NCBI GenBank assembly: GCA_963721345.1
Contig: CAVRIT010000001.1
Span: 62,001 to 126,000 of the forward strand
Length of the DNA stretch: 64,000 nt
Source: JACDAN01 sp963721345
GTDB taxonomy: Bacteria > Actinomycetota > Thermoleophilia > Gaiellales > Gaiellaceae
Direction of reading: 5' to 3'
Part shown: positions 35,159-43,524 of the stretch, in pieces
Layout of the letters: each line of letters opens with the position of its first letter
Position numbering within the stretch: the first letter of the stretch is position 1
Made by a program: the position numbers and the translations under genes
The notes under the pieces: generated by a model
The model's database searches: none
Told to the model about the DNA's origin: nothing
Seen by the model: only the letters and a program-made list of their open reading frames with translations

Positions 35159-35497
35159 CTAGGTGCTGTCCCCTGACGCCGCCAGGCGCATGTCTCGTCT
35201 GAAGACGGGGACCGGGACGATCAGGCGGGTGCCTGCGTCCGGCCTGCTGACCTCGAAGAACGCATGCGGCCCCGAACGGCCCGAGACCGTGCCGGTGCGG
35301 AGCATCACCTCGTCGCCCGCCTGGCAGACGTGGTGGAGGAGGTCCGCCAGCGCCGAGACCAGATCGTCGGGGTCGGCGTGCACCTCCGGGGTGTCGCCGA
35401 GCCGGCAGCTGAAGACGACTCGGTCGGGGATCGCCGGACCGAGCTGCTCCAGCGCCTTGCCGAGGAAGTCGCGCAGGTCGATTCGTTCCATCGCCAT
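35159..35497 (-). CDS. Small protein resembling a degenerate histidine-kinase ATPase domain
   Basis: A 112-residue protein. It starts MAMERIDLRDFLGKALEQLG and has TPEVHADPDDLVSALADLLHHV, which resembles the region around the N-box of HATPase_c domains (usually ...DPxxLxxxLxNLLxNA). The key Asn positions are replaced (LLHHV), and the C-terminal half (FFEVSRPDAGTRLIVPVPVF) ends like an HATPase strand without the G boxes. It may be an orphan, non-catalytic sensor remnant. TTG 35506 would add three residues. No partner response regulator is nearby. Confidence 0.5.
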   Translation of the reverse strand: MAMERIDLRDFLGKALEQLGPAIPDRVVFSCRLGDTPEVHADPDDLVSALADLLHHVCQAGDEVMLRTGTVSGRSGPHAFFEVSRPDAGTRLIVPVPVFRRDMRLAASGDST

Positions 35498-35552
35498 CGT
35501 TGACAATTGGATCGACCGATTGCCCCTCGAAACACTCCCTCGGATGAGGGGC

Positions 35553-35558
35553 TACATT
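35553..35558 (+). promoter_or_regulatory. TACATT -10 box before the dgcA-like gene
   Basis: TACATT ends six bases before ATG 35565, matching the leaderless spacing seen elsewhere. This picks ATG 35565 over ATG 35544. Confidence 0.4.
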
Positions 35559-35564
35559 CGCGCG

Positions 35565-36581
35565 ATGCAACTGACCGTGCGGATCGAGGCGCTCCCGCTC
35601 GCCGAGCCGTTCGTGATCGCGCGCCACACGACCGAGACGGCCGACGTCGCCTGGGTCGAGCTCGAGCACGAAGGCGTGACAGGCTTCGGAGAGGCGGCGC
35701 CGATCGAGCGGTACGAGGAATCCGCCGAATCGGCCGCCGCGTACCTCGAGGAAGCCGCCGGCTCCCTCGGCGACGACCCCTTCGCGCTGGAGGAGGTGCT
35801 GAGCCGCCTGCCGGAGCGGGAGTACGCGGCCAGGGCCGCGCTCGACGCAGCGCTGCACGATCTCTGCGCGAAGCTCGCCGGGCTGCCTGCGTGGCGCTTC
35901 CTGGGGCTTCGCCGCGCGGGGCCCCCGACGTCCTGGACGATCGGGCTCGGCGAGCCGGACGAGATGGCCGCCAAGGCCGCCCGCGCCGGGCGCTTCAAGA
36001 GCCTCAAGCTGAAGCTGGGTGGCCGTGACGGGCGGGACGTCGATCGCGTCGCCGCGGTCCGCGAGGCTTGGCGCGGCCCGATCCGCGTCGACGTCAACGA
36101 GTACTGGACGATCGACGAAGCGCTCGAGGCGCTCCCCAGGCTCGCCGACCTCGGCGTCGACTACTGCGAGCAGCCGTTGCGCGCCGGCGATCCCGACGGG
36201 GCGCGGCTGAAGGACGAGTCGCCGATCCCGATCTTCGTCGACGAGGACTGCCACACGCTGGCCGACGTCGCGGCCTGCGCGGAGCGGGCGCACGGAATCA
36301 ACATCAAGCTCGCGAAGTCCGGCGGCATCCGCGAGGCGATCCGGATGGTTCACGCCGCGAGGGCGCTCGAACTCCAGGTGATGTTGGGCTGCATGGTCGA
36401 GTCCGGGCTCGGCATCGCGGCCGGCGCGTCGATCGCGAGCCTGTGCGATCACGTCGATCTCGACGGCAACATCCTCCTGCGCGAAGACCCGTGGCCGGGC
36501 GTCGAGCTCGTCGACGGCGTCCAGCTCCCATCAGAATCACACGGTCTTGGAGTCACCGAAGCGGTACCTGATCCTCGCTGA
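35565..36581 (+). CDS. dgcA: Enolase-superfamily dipeptide/N-acyl-amino-acid epimerase (DgcA-like)
   Basis: A 338-residue muconate-lactonising-type enolase-superfamily enzyme. The catalytic bases and metal ligands are present: KLKLGG (K-x-K), Asp in VDVNEYWTIDEAL, Glu in YCEQPL, Asp in FVDEDCHT and Lys in IKLAKSGGI, plus LGCMVESGLGIAAG. This is the L-Ala-D/L-Glu epimerase layout. Its overlap with a DUF1611/DgcN gene suggests N-acetyl-D-glutamate racemase DgcA of D-glutamate catabolism, although a muropeptide epimerase role is also possible. Its end overlaps dgcN by 35 bases. Confidence 0.8.
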   Translation: MQLTVRIEALPLAEPFVIARHTTETADVAWVELEHEGVTGFGEAAPIERYEESAESAAAYLEEAAGSLGDDPFALEEVLSRLPEREYAARAALDAALHDLCAKLAGLPAWRFLGLRRAGPPTSWTIGLGEPDEMAAKAARAGRFKSLKLKLGGRDGRDVDRVAAVREAWRGPIRVDVNEYWTIDEALEALPRLADLGVDYCEQPLRAGDPDGARLKDESPIPIFVDEDCHTLADVAACAERAHGINIKLAKSGGIREAIRMVHAARALELQVMLGCMVESGLGIAAGASIASLCDHVDLDGNILLREDPWPGVELVDGVQLPSESHGLGVTEAVPDPR

Positions 36582-37578
36582 GGAGAAGTCCGGCGACGCC
36601 CACTACGGGAAGACGATGCGCGGCATCGTCCACTACGGGCCGCACCCGGTCGTCGCGATCCTCGACTCGACCAGGGCGGGGGAGAGCTACGCCGAGATCC
36701 CGATCGTGGCGACTGTCGGCGAGGCGGTGCAGTTCGAGCCGACGACGGCGGCCGTCGGCGTCGCGACCCAGGGCGGCCGCTTCCCGCCCGCGTGGCGGGA
36801 GCTCCTGAAGGACTCGATCCGCGCCGGGCTGGATCTCGAGAGCGGCCTGCACGAGTTCATCAGCGAGGATCCGGAGCTCGTCGCGCTGGCGGCCGAGCAC
36901 GGCGTCGAGCTGCGCGACCTGCGCAAGCCCCCGGCCGACCTGAGCGTCCCGACCGGCGAGAACCTCCAAGTGGCCGCGACGATCGTGCTTACCGTGGGCT
37001 CGGACTGCGCGATCGGCAAGAAGACCGTCGCGGTCGAGCTCGACCGGACTGCGCAGCGGCGCGGGCTCGACTCCGTCTTCGTCCCGACCGGCCAGACGGG
37101 TATCTGGATCGCGGGCTGGGGGATTGCGATCGACGCGGTGATCTCGGACTTCCTCGCCGGGGCGGCCGAGCGGGTCGTCGTCGAGGGCGCCTCGCGGGGC
37201 GACCTGTTGTGGGTCGAGGGGCAGGGATCGCTGGTGCATCCGGCGTACTCCGGGGTCACGATGGGCCTGATGCACGGTGCGGCGCCGCATGCCTTCGTCC
37301 TGGTCCACAAAGCGGGGGCGACACATACCGAGGGGTATCCCGACCATCCGATCCCGTCCCTGCCCGACCTGATCGAGCTGCACGAGCGCGCGTCGCTCCC
37401 GCTGAGACCGGCGAAGGTCGTGGCGATCGCGCTCCACACCGGAGAGCTCGACGAGGACGAGGCCCGCGCCGAGATCGGACGAGTTGCCGCCGAGACGGGC
37501 TTGCCCGCGGACGATCCGGTCCGCTTCGGAGGCGATACTCTCCTGGACGCAGTACTTGCACGAACCCGGGGTCTCTGA
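36547..37578 (+). CDS. dgcN: DUF1611 family protein, DgcN-like N-acetyltransferase
   Basis: A 343-residue DUF1611 protein. An N-terminal alpha/beta domain is followed by a P-loop-like domain with VGSDCAIGKKTVAVEL, TGQTGIWIAGWGIAID, VEGQGSLVHPAYSG and MHGAAPHAFVLVHK. Family members next to enolase-type epimerases have been named DgcN, acting with DgcA in D-glutamate breakdown. TTG 36547 starts inside the upstream gene, and its stop overlaps the ATG of the glycosidase-like gene. The role is inferred from family and context. Confidence 0.78.
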   Translation: MESPKRYLILAEEKSGDAHYGKTMRGIVHYGPHPVVAILDSTRAGESYAEIPIVATVGEAVQFEPTTAAVGVATQGGRFPPAWRELLKDSIRAGLDLESGLHEFISEDPELVALAAEHGVELRDLRKPPADLSVPTGENLQVAATIVLTVGSDCAIGKKTVAVELDRTAQRRGLDSVFVPTGQTGIWIAGWGIAIDAVISDFLAGAAERVVVEGASRGDLLWVEGQGSLVHPAYSGVTMGLMHGAAPHAFVLVHKAGATHTEGYPDHPIPSLPDLIELHERASLPLRPAKVVAIALHTGELDEDEARAEIGRVAAETGLPADDPVRFGGDTLLDAVLARTRGL

Positions 37579-39130
37579 TGAAGCTCGCCACCGCACTGGT
37601 CGTCCTGCTCTCGGCACTCGCCGTATCGGCTCCTGCCAGCGCGGACCTGGGCGTCGGGGTCGCGGACGACGGCGGACGGCTCGCGGACGACGGCGGCGCC
37701 TGGTTCATCCAGCAGATGCGCGAGGCGGGACTCCAGGAGAACCGCATCACGATCCACTGGGATCCCGATCACCCGACGACGATTCCGGACAAGGTGCGCT
37801 TCGACCAGTACCTCACGAATGCGGCCAACGCCGGGATCCGCGTGATGCTTCTGATCTCGCCGAACCGTGCGCGCGCGCTGACGACCTCGGCCGACGCGCG
37901 AGCGGACTTCGTGCGCTTCACGGCGCACGTCGCGCGGACCTACCCCCACATCAAGGAGCTCGGCGTGGGCAACGAGCCGAACCAGCCGCGCTTCTGGCAG
38001 CCGCAGTTCTCGACGACCGGCCGCAGTCTTGCCTGCGGGGCGTACGAGCGGGTGCTCGCCCAGTCGTACGACGCGCTGAAGGCCGTCGACGGCTCGATCA
38101 CCGTGATCGGCGTCTCGCTCTCGCCGCGCGGCAACGACAACCCGCTGGCGTCGACGAACAGCTCGACCTCGCCGGTCCGCTGCATCCGCGAGCTCGGTGT
38201 CGCCTACCGCGCCAGTGGCCGGACAAAACCGATCATGGACGAGCTGGCTTTCCACCCGCACCCGAACTCCTACACGGACGGCTTTCGGGTGGGCTACCGC
38301 TGGCCGAACGCGGGCACGTCGAACCTCGGCCGGATCAAGCAGGCGATCTGGGACGCCTTCAACGGCACCGCCCAGCCCACGTTCGCCGAAGCCGGTAAGC
38401 CGGTCTTCCGGGCGGCGCTGCCGCCGCTGCGTGTTCGCCTCAACGAGATCGGCTGGCAGGTCAACGTTCCCTCGTCCTCGCTCCATGCGTACTACGGCCG
38501 GGAGTCGATCGCGCGGCTGGCCGACGAGCGGTCGCAGGCCGACATCTACGCGTCGCTCGTCCCGTACTTCTCGTGCGACTCCTCGGTCCGCTCGATGCTC
38601 TACTACGGCCTCGTCGACGAGCCCGATCTCGACCGATGGCAGGCGGGCTGATCCGGGCGGACGGGTCGCGAAGGCCGTCGTTCACCTCCGTCCGCACGGC
38701 GCTCGAGCGCGGCCTCAACCGCTGCACGCGCCGGCCGACGACGTGGCGGCACACGACCAAGGTCGTCGGTGCGACGGCGCGCTTCGGCGAGCGTCGGCGG
38801 TCCGGGTCCGACACGGCGTGGGCCTTCGCCGCGGCTTCGGAGGAGGCGAGCAGGTTCCACGCCGCGATGTACCGCCTGAAAGGCACACGCCTTTCGCAGG
38901 CTGAGCGGAACAAGCTACGAGCCGCTGTGGGGAGGCGCCGCACGCCGAAGCCGGTCTTCTCGACGCGCGGCCGCGCAAAAGCCCACGGCGGGACGTTCGT
39001 GCGCTTCCCACGGCGGCGGCTCGCGCCCGGCCGGTACGTCTTTGCGATCCGCTTCAGCGCCGAGATGAACCAGGCTCGGCAGACGGTCCTGATCTCGAAG
39101 CCGTTCGGCGTCGGTATCGCAGGGCGTTAG
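37578..39130 (+). CDS. Secreted glycoside-hydrolase-like protein with C-terminal beta domain, frameshift near 38647
   Basis: About 517 residues after correction. Signal peptide LATALVVLLSALAVSAPASA, then a TIM barrel with acid/base Glu in GVGNEPNQPRFWQPQF and nucleophile Glu in RLNEIGWQVN. It is paralogous along its length to the product at 15386-16840. The frame ends early at TGA in CAGGCGGGCTGATCC; adding one G at about 38646-38648 restores DRWQAGLIRADGSRRPSF, the sequence expected from the paralog, and continues to 39130 with a beta domain ending SAEMNQARQTVL. The ATG overlaps the dgcN stop (TGATG), so it is in the same operon. Confidence 0.78.
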
Positions 39131-40257
39131 TGAAAGACGCACGGGCCGAGCGGCTGGCCGAGCTGATCGTCGGCTACTCGCTCGACCTCCGCGAAGGCCA
39201 GGTCCTCCGGATCAACGGCGAGCAGCCGGCGCTGCCGCTGGCGCTTGCGATGCATCGAGCGGCGCTGCGTCACGGCGGCCTGCCGTACCTCAACGTCGCG
39301 CCCTCCGGCATCAAGGAGATCTTCGTCTTCGAGGCGAGCGACGAGCAGCTGGCGCACATCCGCGAGTCCGAGGTCCAGCAGTCGGACGAGGCGGACGCCT
39401 GGGCGACGATCTGGACGTCGGCCAACACCAGGGCGCTCACCCGCGCCGATCCTGGGCGCCGGCGTCTAGAGCAGGCTGCGCACTACCGCCTCGTCAACCG
39501 GCGCTGGGCGCGGCTCGGCCGCGGCGAGCTGGCCATCTGCGGGACGATCTTCCCCACACAGGCCCACGCCCAGGACGCCGAGATGTCGCTGGCAGGCTAC
39601 GAGGACTTCGTCTATCGCGCCTGCCACGTCGACGGCGACCAGGATCCGGTCCAGCACTGGCGAGACGTGTCGCGCTTGCTGACGGCGCGCGCCGACCGGC
39701 TCGCGGGAGTGCGCGAGCTTCGAATCGTCGGGCCGCACACCGACCTGCGCGTCGTCGTCGAGGGACGTCGGTGGGTTGCCTCGGACGGGACACGCAACAT
39801 GCCCGACGGCGAGGTGTTCACGAGCCCGGTCGAGAACGGAACGCAGGGCGACATCTACTTCGCCTTCCCCTCGGTGTTCCAAGGCAACGAGGTCGAGAAC
39901 GTCCGGCTGCGATTCGAGGCCGGCCGTGTGGTCCGCGCCGAGGCCTCGCGGGGGCAGGACTACCTGCGGGCGCTGATCGCGACCGACGAGGGGTCGGCCG
40001 TTCTCGGCGAGGTGGCGTTCGGCCTCAACTACGAGATCGACCGCTTCACACGGGACATCCTCTTCGACGAGAAGATCGGCGGCACCATGCACGTCGCGCT
40101 CGGCGGGGGCTTCGACGAGGCCGGCACGGAGAACACGTCCGACCTGCACTGGGATCTGATCTGCGACCTCCGCGAGGAGGGCGAGGTCTACGCCGACGGC
40201 GAGCTGGTGTGGCGAGCCGGGCGCTTCCTCGACGAGCCAGAGGTCAACGGTGCCTGA
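39130..40257 (+). CDS. M29-family aminopeptidase
   Basis: A 375-residue metallo-aminopeptidase of family M29 (AmpS/aminopeptidase T type), releasing N-terminal amino acids with two metal ions. Motifs: the MPDGEVFTSPVENGTQGD block with Glu ligand, FGLNYEIDRFTRDILFDEKIGGTMHVALGGG and SDLHWDLICDL. GTG 39130 overlaps the preceding stop by one base, and the end overlaps the next M29 gene by eight bases. These overlaps put it in the dgcA-dgcN operon. Confidence 0.9.
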   Translation: MKDARAERLAELIVGYSLDLREGQVLRINGEQPALPLALAMHRAALRHGGLPYLNVAPSGIKEIFVFEASDEQLAHIRESEVQQSDEADAWATIWTSANTRALTRADPGRRRLEQAAHYRLVNRRWARLGRGELAICGTIFPTQAHAQDAEMSLAGYEDFVYRACHVDGDQDPVQHWRDVSRLLTARADRLAGVRELRIVGPHTDLRVVVEGRRWVASDGTRNMPDGEVFTSPVENGTQGDIYFAFPSVFQGNEVENVRLRFEAGRVVRAEASRGQDYLRALIATDEGSAVLGEVAFGLNYEIDRFTRDILFDEKIGGTMHVALGGGFDEAGTENTSDLHWDLICDLREEGEVYADGELVWRAGRFLDEPEVNGA

Positions 40258-41371
40258 CCCCGCGCTGGCGAAGCTCGCCGACGTCCTCGTGCGGTACTCC
40301 ACCGAGATTCAGGCCGGGGACGACGTGCGAATCGAAGGTCACCCGCCGACGACACCGCTGCTGCGAGAGGTCTATCGCGCAGCGCTTCGCCAAGGCGCCC
40401 ACCCTGCGGCGTTGCTGATCGTCGACGAGGCGCACGAAGCCTTGCTCGCCTCCGGCACAGACGAGCAGCTCGACTGGGTCTCGCCGCATCAGCGGTGGAC
40501 GTCCGAGCGGAGCGACGCCTGGATCGTGCTCGACGGGCCCGAGAACGCGAAGAACCTGAGCGACGCCGATCCGGCCAGGCTGGGGCGGACGATCAAGGCA
40601 CGGGAGCCCTACCAGCGCCGTTTCCTCGAACGCTCGGCCAGGGGTGAGTTTCGCTGGCTGCTGTGCGCATACCCCACGGAAGCGATGTCGCAGGAGGCCG
40701 GCATGTCGCTCGAGCAGTTCGAGCAGATCGTTCATCGCGCGGCGTTCCTGGACGAGGACGACCCAGTTGCGGCCTGGATGGCATTCGGCGAGCGACTCGA
40801 CCGCGTCGGGACCTTCCTGGAGGGCGTCTCCGAGCTGCGGGTCGTCGCGGAGGACACCGATCTGACGATGGGCGTCGCGGACAGGACGTGGATCCGATCC
40901 AACGGGAAGCGGAACTTCCCCGACGGCGAGGTGTTCACCGGCCCGGTCGAAACCAGCGTCGAGGGAACGATCAGGTTCACGTTTCCGGCGATCCTGCGGG
41001 GGCGACAGGCCGACGACGTCCGGCTGCGCTTCGAGGGCGGCGAGGTCGTCGAGGCGACGGCACAACGGGGCGAGGACTTCCTGCGGGAGATGATCGGCAT
41101 GGATGACGGGGGGCGCCGAGCGGGGGAGTTCGCCTTCGGGCTGAACGATGCGGTCACCGAGTACACGGGCCGCGTGCTCCTCGACGAGAAGATCGGCGGG
41201 ACCGTCCACCTCGCGCTCGGGAACTCGATAGCCGGTACGGGCGGGGTCAACGAGTCCGCCCTTCACTGGGACATGGTCCTGGACCTCCGCTCCGGCAGCG
41301 AGGTCTACGCGGACGGGGCACTCGTCTACCGTGACGGCGCGTTCCTCGAGGGCGTGCTGCCGTCGGATTGA
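40250..41371 (+). CDS. M29-family aminopeptidase (tandem paralog)
   Basis: A 373-residue M29 peptidase, paralogous to its upstream neighbour: FPDGEVFTGPVETSVEGTI, FAFGLNDAVTEYTGRVLLDE, KIGGTVHLALGNS and SALHWDMVLDL align with the metal-ligand blocks there. The N-terminal regions differ more, so substrate preference may differ. The ATG lies eight bases before the previous stop. The next gene's TTG overlaps its stop. Confidence 0.9.
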   Translation: MPDPALAKLADVLVRYSTEIQAGDDVRIEGHPPTTPLLREVYRAALRQGAHPAALLIVDEAHEALLASGTDEQLDWVSPHQRWTSERSDAWIVLDGPENAKNLSDADPARLGRTIKAREPYQRRFLERSARGEFRWLLCAYPTEAMSQEAGMSLEQFEQIVHRAAFLDEDDPVAAWMAFGERLDRVGTFLEGVSELRVVAEDTDLTMGVADRTWIRSNGKRNFPDGEVFTGPVETSVEGTIRFTFPAILRGRQADDVRLRFEGGEVVEATAQRGEDFLREMIGMDDGGRRAGEFAFGLNDAVTEYTGRVLLDEKIGGTVHLALGNSIAGTGGVNESALHWDMVLDLRSGSEVYADGALVYRDGAFLEGVLPSD

Positions 41372-41859
41372 CGCGCGTCGCGGTCATTTCGGACACACAC
41401 ATGCCGCGGGGGAATCGGCGGCTGCCGTTGGAGTGCCTGCGCCGGCTGGACGAAGCGGAGCTGATCCTCCACGCGGGCGACCTCGTCGCGCTGGCCGTGC
41501 TCGAGGAGCTGGCGGAGCTCGCGCCGGTCGAGGCGGTGAGGGGGAACATGGATTTCGTGGACGTGTCGGCCCTGCTGCCCGACCGGCGCACGGTCGAGGT
41601 GGCCGGGGCACGGATCGGCATGGTTCATGTGCCCGGGCCGGCGACGGGGCGGGCCGCCCGGCTGGTCGCGGCGTTCCCGGACTGCAATGCGGTCGTCTAC
41701 GGCCACACGCACTTGCCGGACGTCTCGCGCGAAGGAGACGTCTGGGTGCTGAACCCGGGGAGCCCGACCGAGCGCCGGGGTGCGCCGGTTCACTCGATGC
41801 TGACCTTGGAGGTCGAGTCGGGACAGATCCGTCCCGAATTCGTGGCACTTTCCCCTTGA
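41368..41859 (+). CDS. YfcE/MJ0936-type phosphodiesterase
   Basis: A 163-residue metallophosphoesterase with the full set of metal motifs: VAVISDTHMP, LILHAGDLV, VRGNMDF, VVYGHTHLPD and WVLNPGSPTER. Members hydrolyse small phosphodiesters in vitro; the true substrate is unknown. TTG 41368 overlaps the preceding stop (TTGA), so it ends the dgcA-dgcN-glycosidase-M29-M29 operon. The next promoter is SOS-type. Confidence 0.88.
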   Translation: MTRVAVISDTHMPRGNRRLPLECLRRLDEAELILHAGDLVALAVLEELAELAPVEAVRGNMDFVDVSALLPDRRTVEVAGARIGMVHVPGPATGRAARLVAAFPDCNAVVYGHTHLPDVSREGDVWVLNPGSPTERRGAPVHSMLTLEVESGQIRPEFVALSP

Positions 41860-41900
41860 CGGACCGAACGCGTGTTCGCTAGCATGGCGAACATATGTTC
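41856..41900 (+). promoter_or_regulatory. SOS promoter with two LexA-type boxes
   Basis: GAACGCGTGTTC (41866-41877) and GAACATATGTTC (41889-41900) both match the Gram-positive/actinobacterial LexA box GAAC-N4-GTTC exactly. They are centred 23 bp apart. TTGACG (41856-41861) and TAGCAT (41880-41885) form a promoter with an 18-bp spacer; the first box lies inside the spacer, the second covers the transcription start and the ATG at 41895. LexA bound here would block transcription until DNA damage. Confidence 0.75.
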
Positions 41901-42137
41901 GTCCGACTCGTCCTCGTCGTGTTTCTCGCCACGGTTCTCGCCTGGAGCGTCCTCGCGCGCGGGTCCGAAGGCGCCGGCACCGGGCAGCCGTATCGCGTGA
42001 AGGCGGGAGACACGCTGTGGTCGATCGCGGCGCGCCACTACCGGGGCGACCCGAGGCAGGGCGTGTGGCGCCTGCGGGAGGAGAACGACCTGGCGGGCTC
42101 GTCGCTGGCTCCCGGGCAGTTGATCGTGATTCCATGA
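41895..42137 (+). CDS. Small LysM membrane protein, probable SOS cell-division inhibitor (YneA-like)
   Basis: An 80-residue protein: a short N-terminal membrane helix (LVLVVFLATVLAWSVLA), then a single LysM domain (YRVKAGDTLWSIAARHY to LAPGQLIVIP). This is the layout of YneA-type division suppressors of Bacillus and its relatives, which are LexA-controlled. Two perfect LexA boxes sit over its promoter, the second overlapping the start codon, so it is very likely damage-induced. No lexA gene is in the window. The transcript would be leaderless. The role is inferred; a peptidoglycan-binding housekeeping role is possible. Confidence 0.7.
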   Translation: MFVRLVLVVFLATVLAWSVLARGSEGAGTGQPYRVKAGDTLWSIAARHYRGDPRQGVWRLREENDLAGSSLAPGQLIVIP

Positions 42138-42170
42138 GGAGGCGCCCAGGTAGCTGAAAACGACAAAACT

Positions 42171-42176
42171 AGAATC
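42171..42176 (+). promoter_or_regulatory. TAGAAT -10 box before rnz
   Basis: TAGAAT ends five bases before GTG 42182, consistent with a leaderless rnz transcript separate from the SOS gene. Confidence 0.4.
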
Positions 42177-42181
42177 GCCGG

Positions 42182-43195
42182 GTGGACCTCGATCTCGTCT
42201 TCCTCGGCACCTCCGGGTCGATGCCGACCGCACAGCGGGCGCCGACGGCGATCCTCGTGCGGCGCGGAGGCGAACGGCTCCTCTTCGACTGCGCCGAGGG
42301 GACGCAGCGCCAGCTGCTCCGGTCGAACGTCGGGCTCGTCGAGCTGCGGGAAGTGTTCCTCACGCACTACCACGCAGATCACTACCTCGGCCTGCCCGGA
42401 ATGCTGAAGACCTTCGCGTTGCGCGGTCGCGAGGTTCCGATCACGATCTACGGCCCGCCGGGGCTCGTCGACCTGTTCAACGCGCTCAGGCGGATCTTCG
42501 GGAAGCTCACGTACCCCTACGAGCTCGTCGAGGTGCGGCCGGGCGAGGTTCACGATCGCGGTGAGTACCGCCTCGCGACGTTTCCGGTGAACCACGGCGT
42601 GTCCGCGGTCGGCTACGCGCTGATCGAAGACGATCGGCCGGGGCGATTCGACGTCGCGGGCGCCGACGCGCTCGGCGTGCCGGCAGGGCCGGATCGGGGC
42701 GCGCTACAGCGCGGGGAGAGCGTGACCCTGGCCGACGGCCGGGTTGTCGGGCCGGACGCTGTGCTCGGCGAGCCGCGGCCCGGGCGGAAGGTCGTGATCT
42801 CCGCCGACACCGCGTACTCGCAGGCGGTGGTCGAGGCTGCCGGCGGCGCGGACGTCCTCGTCCACGAGGCGACGTTCGCCGAGGACGAGCGTGAGCGCGC
42901 TCGCGAGACGCTGCACTCGACTGCTGCCGAGGCGGCCGCCGCGGCGCGAGAGGCAGATGTGGGGCTGTTGGCGCTCACCCATCTCTCGAACCGCTACTTC
43001 GGCGGCGAGATCGAGCGCGAGGCGCAGGAGGTCTTCCCGAACACGGTCGTGCCGCGTGACCTCGATATCATCGTGGTCCCGTTCCAGGAGCGGGGATCGC
43101 CCCAGCTCGTGAAAGGTGGAGCCAGCCAGAAGCACGGCCCGCCGCCGGTCGGCGGCGATGCCGTCGCCGCGACGATCCAGGAGGGGACGCGATGA
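42182..43195 (+). CDS. rnz: Ribonuclease Z
   Basis: A 337-residue metallo-beta-lactamase-fold endonuclease that trims tRNA 3' ends. It shows LVFLGTSGSMPTAQRAPTA, the zinc site FLTHYHADHYLGLPG, LLFDCAEGTQRQL, FPVNHGVSAVGYAL, VISADTAY, VHEATFAEDERERA and LTHLSNRYF. None of the tRNAs seen here encodes CCA, so 3' processing is needed. The last 20 residues are an extra tail. GTG 42182 follows a TAGAAT box. The end overlaps the next ATG. Confidence 0.93.
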   Translation: MDLDLVFLGTSGSMPTAQRAPTAILVRRGGERLLFDCAEGTQRQLLRSNVGLVELREVFLTHYHADHYLGLPGMLKTFALRGREVPITIYGPPGLVDLFNALRRIFGKLTYPYELVEVRPGEVHDRGEYRLATFPVNHGVSAVGYALIEDDRPGRFDVAGADALGVPAGPDRGALQRGESVTLADGRVVGPDAVLGEPRPGRKVVISADTAYSQAVVEAAGGADVLVHEATFAEDERERARETLHSTAAEAAAAAREADVGLLALTHLSNRYFGGEIEREAQEVFPNTVVPRDLDIIVVPFQERGSPQLVKGGASQKHGPPPVGGDAVAATIQEGTR

Positions 43196-43425
43196 CTCGA
43201 ATGGTCCAGGTCGCCGTCGCCGGCGACGTCACCGAAGCGGAGGAGCTCGAGACAATCCTGCGGACGGCGGGCATCGATTCGCAGCTCGAGCCGGCCGTCG
43301 ACCATCATCCGGTCGGGACGGAGGACGCCCCCCAGAAAGTCCTCGTCCCCGAAGAGTCGCTCGACGCGGCAATCGACGCGATCGAGGCGATGAGCGAACC
43401 GGACGAACTGGTCTCCGACGCGTAG
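43192..43425 (+). CDS. DUF2007-like small protein
   Basis: A 77-residue ferredoxin-like-fold protein: VQVAVAGDVTEAEELETIL, TAGIDSQLEPAV and KVLVPEESLDAAIDAI follow the beta-alpha-beta pattern of DUF2007 putative signal-transducing proteins. The ATG overlaps the rnz stop by four bases (ATGA), so it is co-translated with rnz. Function unknown. Confidence 0.7.
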   Translation: MTRMVQVAVAGDVTEAEELETILRTAGIDSQLEPAVDHHPVGTEDAPQKVLVPEESLDAAIDAIEAMSEPDELVSDA

Positions 43426-43482
43426 GCGATAGCAGGGCGCCCCGGGGTCGTCCGACACCTGCGTTAGAGTCCCGCGCGCCCC

Positions 43483-43522
43483 AAGTCCTTTAACTCCGTC
43501 CGGTGAGGCGGGAAAGGAGAGC
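43483..43522 (+). promoter_or_regulatory. PyrR-binding RNA element in the pyr leader
   Basis: AAGTCCTTTAAC, then GTCCGGTGAGGCGGG and AAAGGAGA form the conserved PyrR-binding loop (anti-antiterminator element). Its 3' part AAAGGAG is also the pyrR Shine-Dalgarno, so PyrR-UMP binding would block ribosome entry, as reported for mycobacteria, rather than drive a terminator. A TAGAGT -10 box lies at 43465-43470. Confidence 0.8.
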
Positions 43523-43524
43523 GG

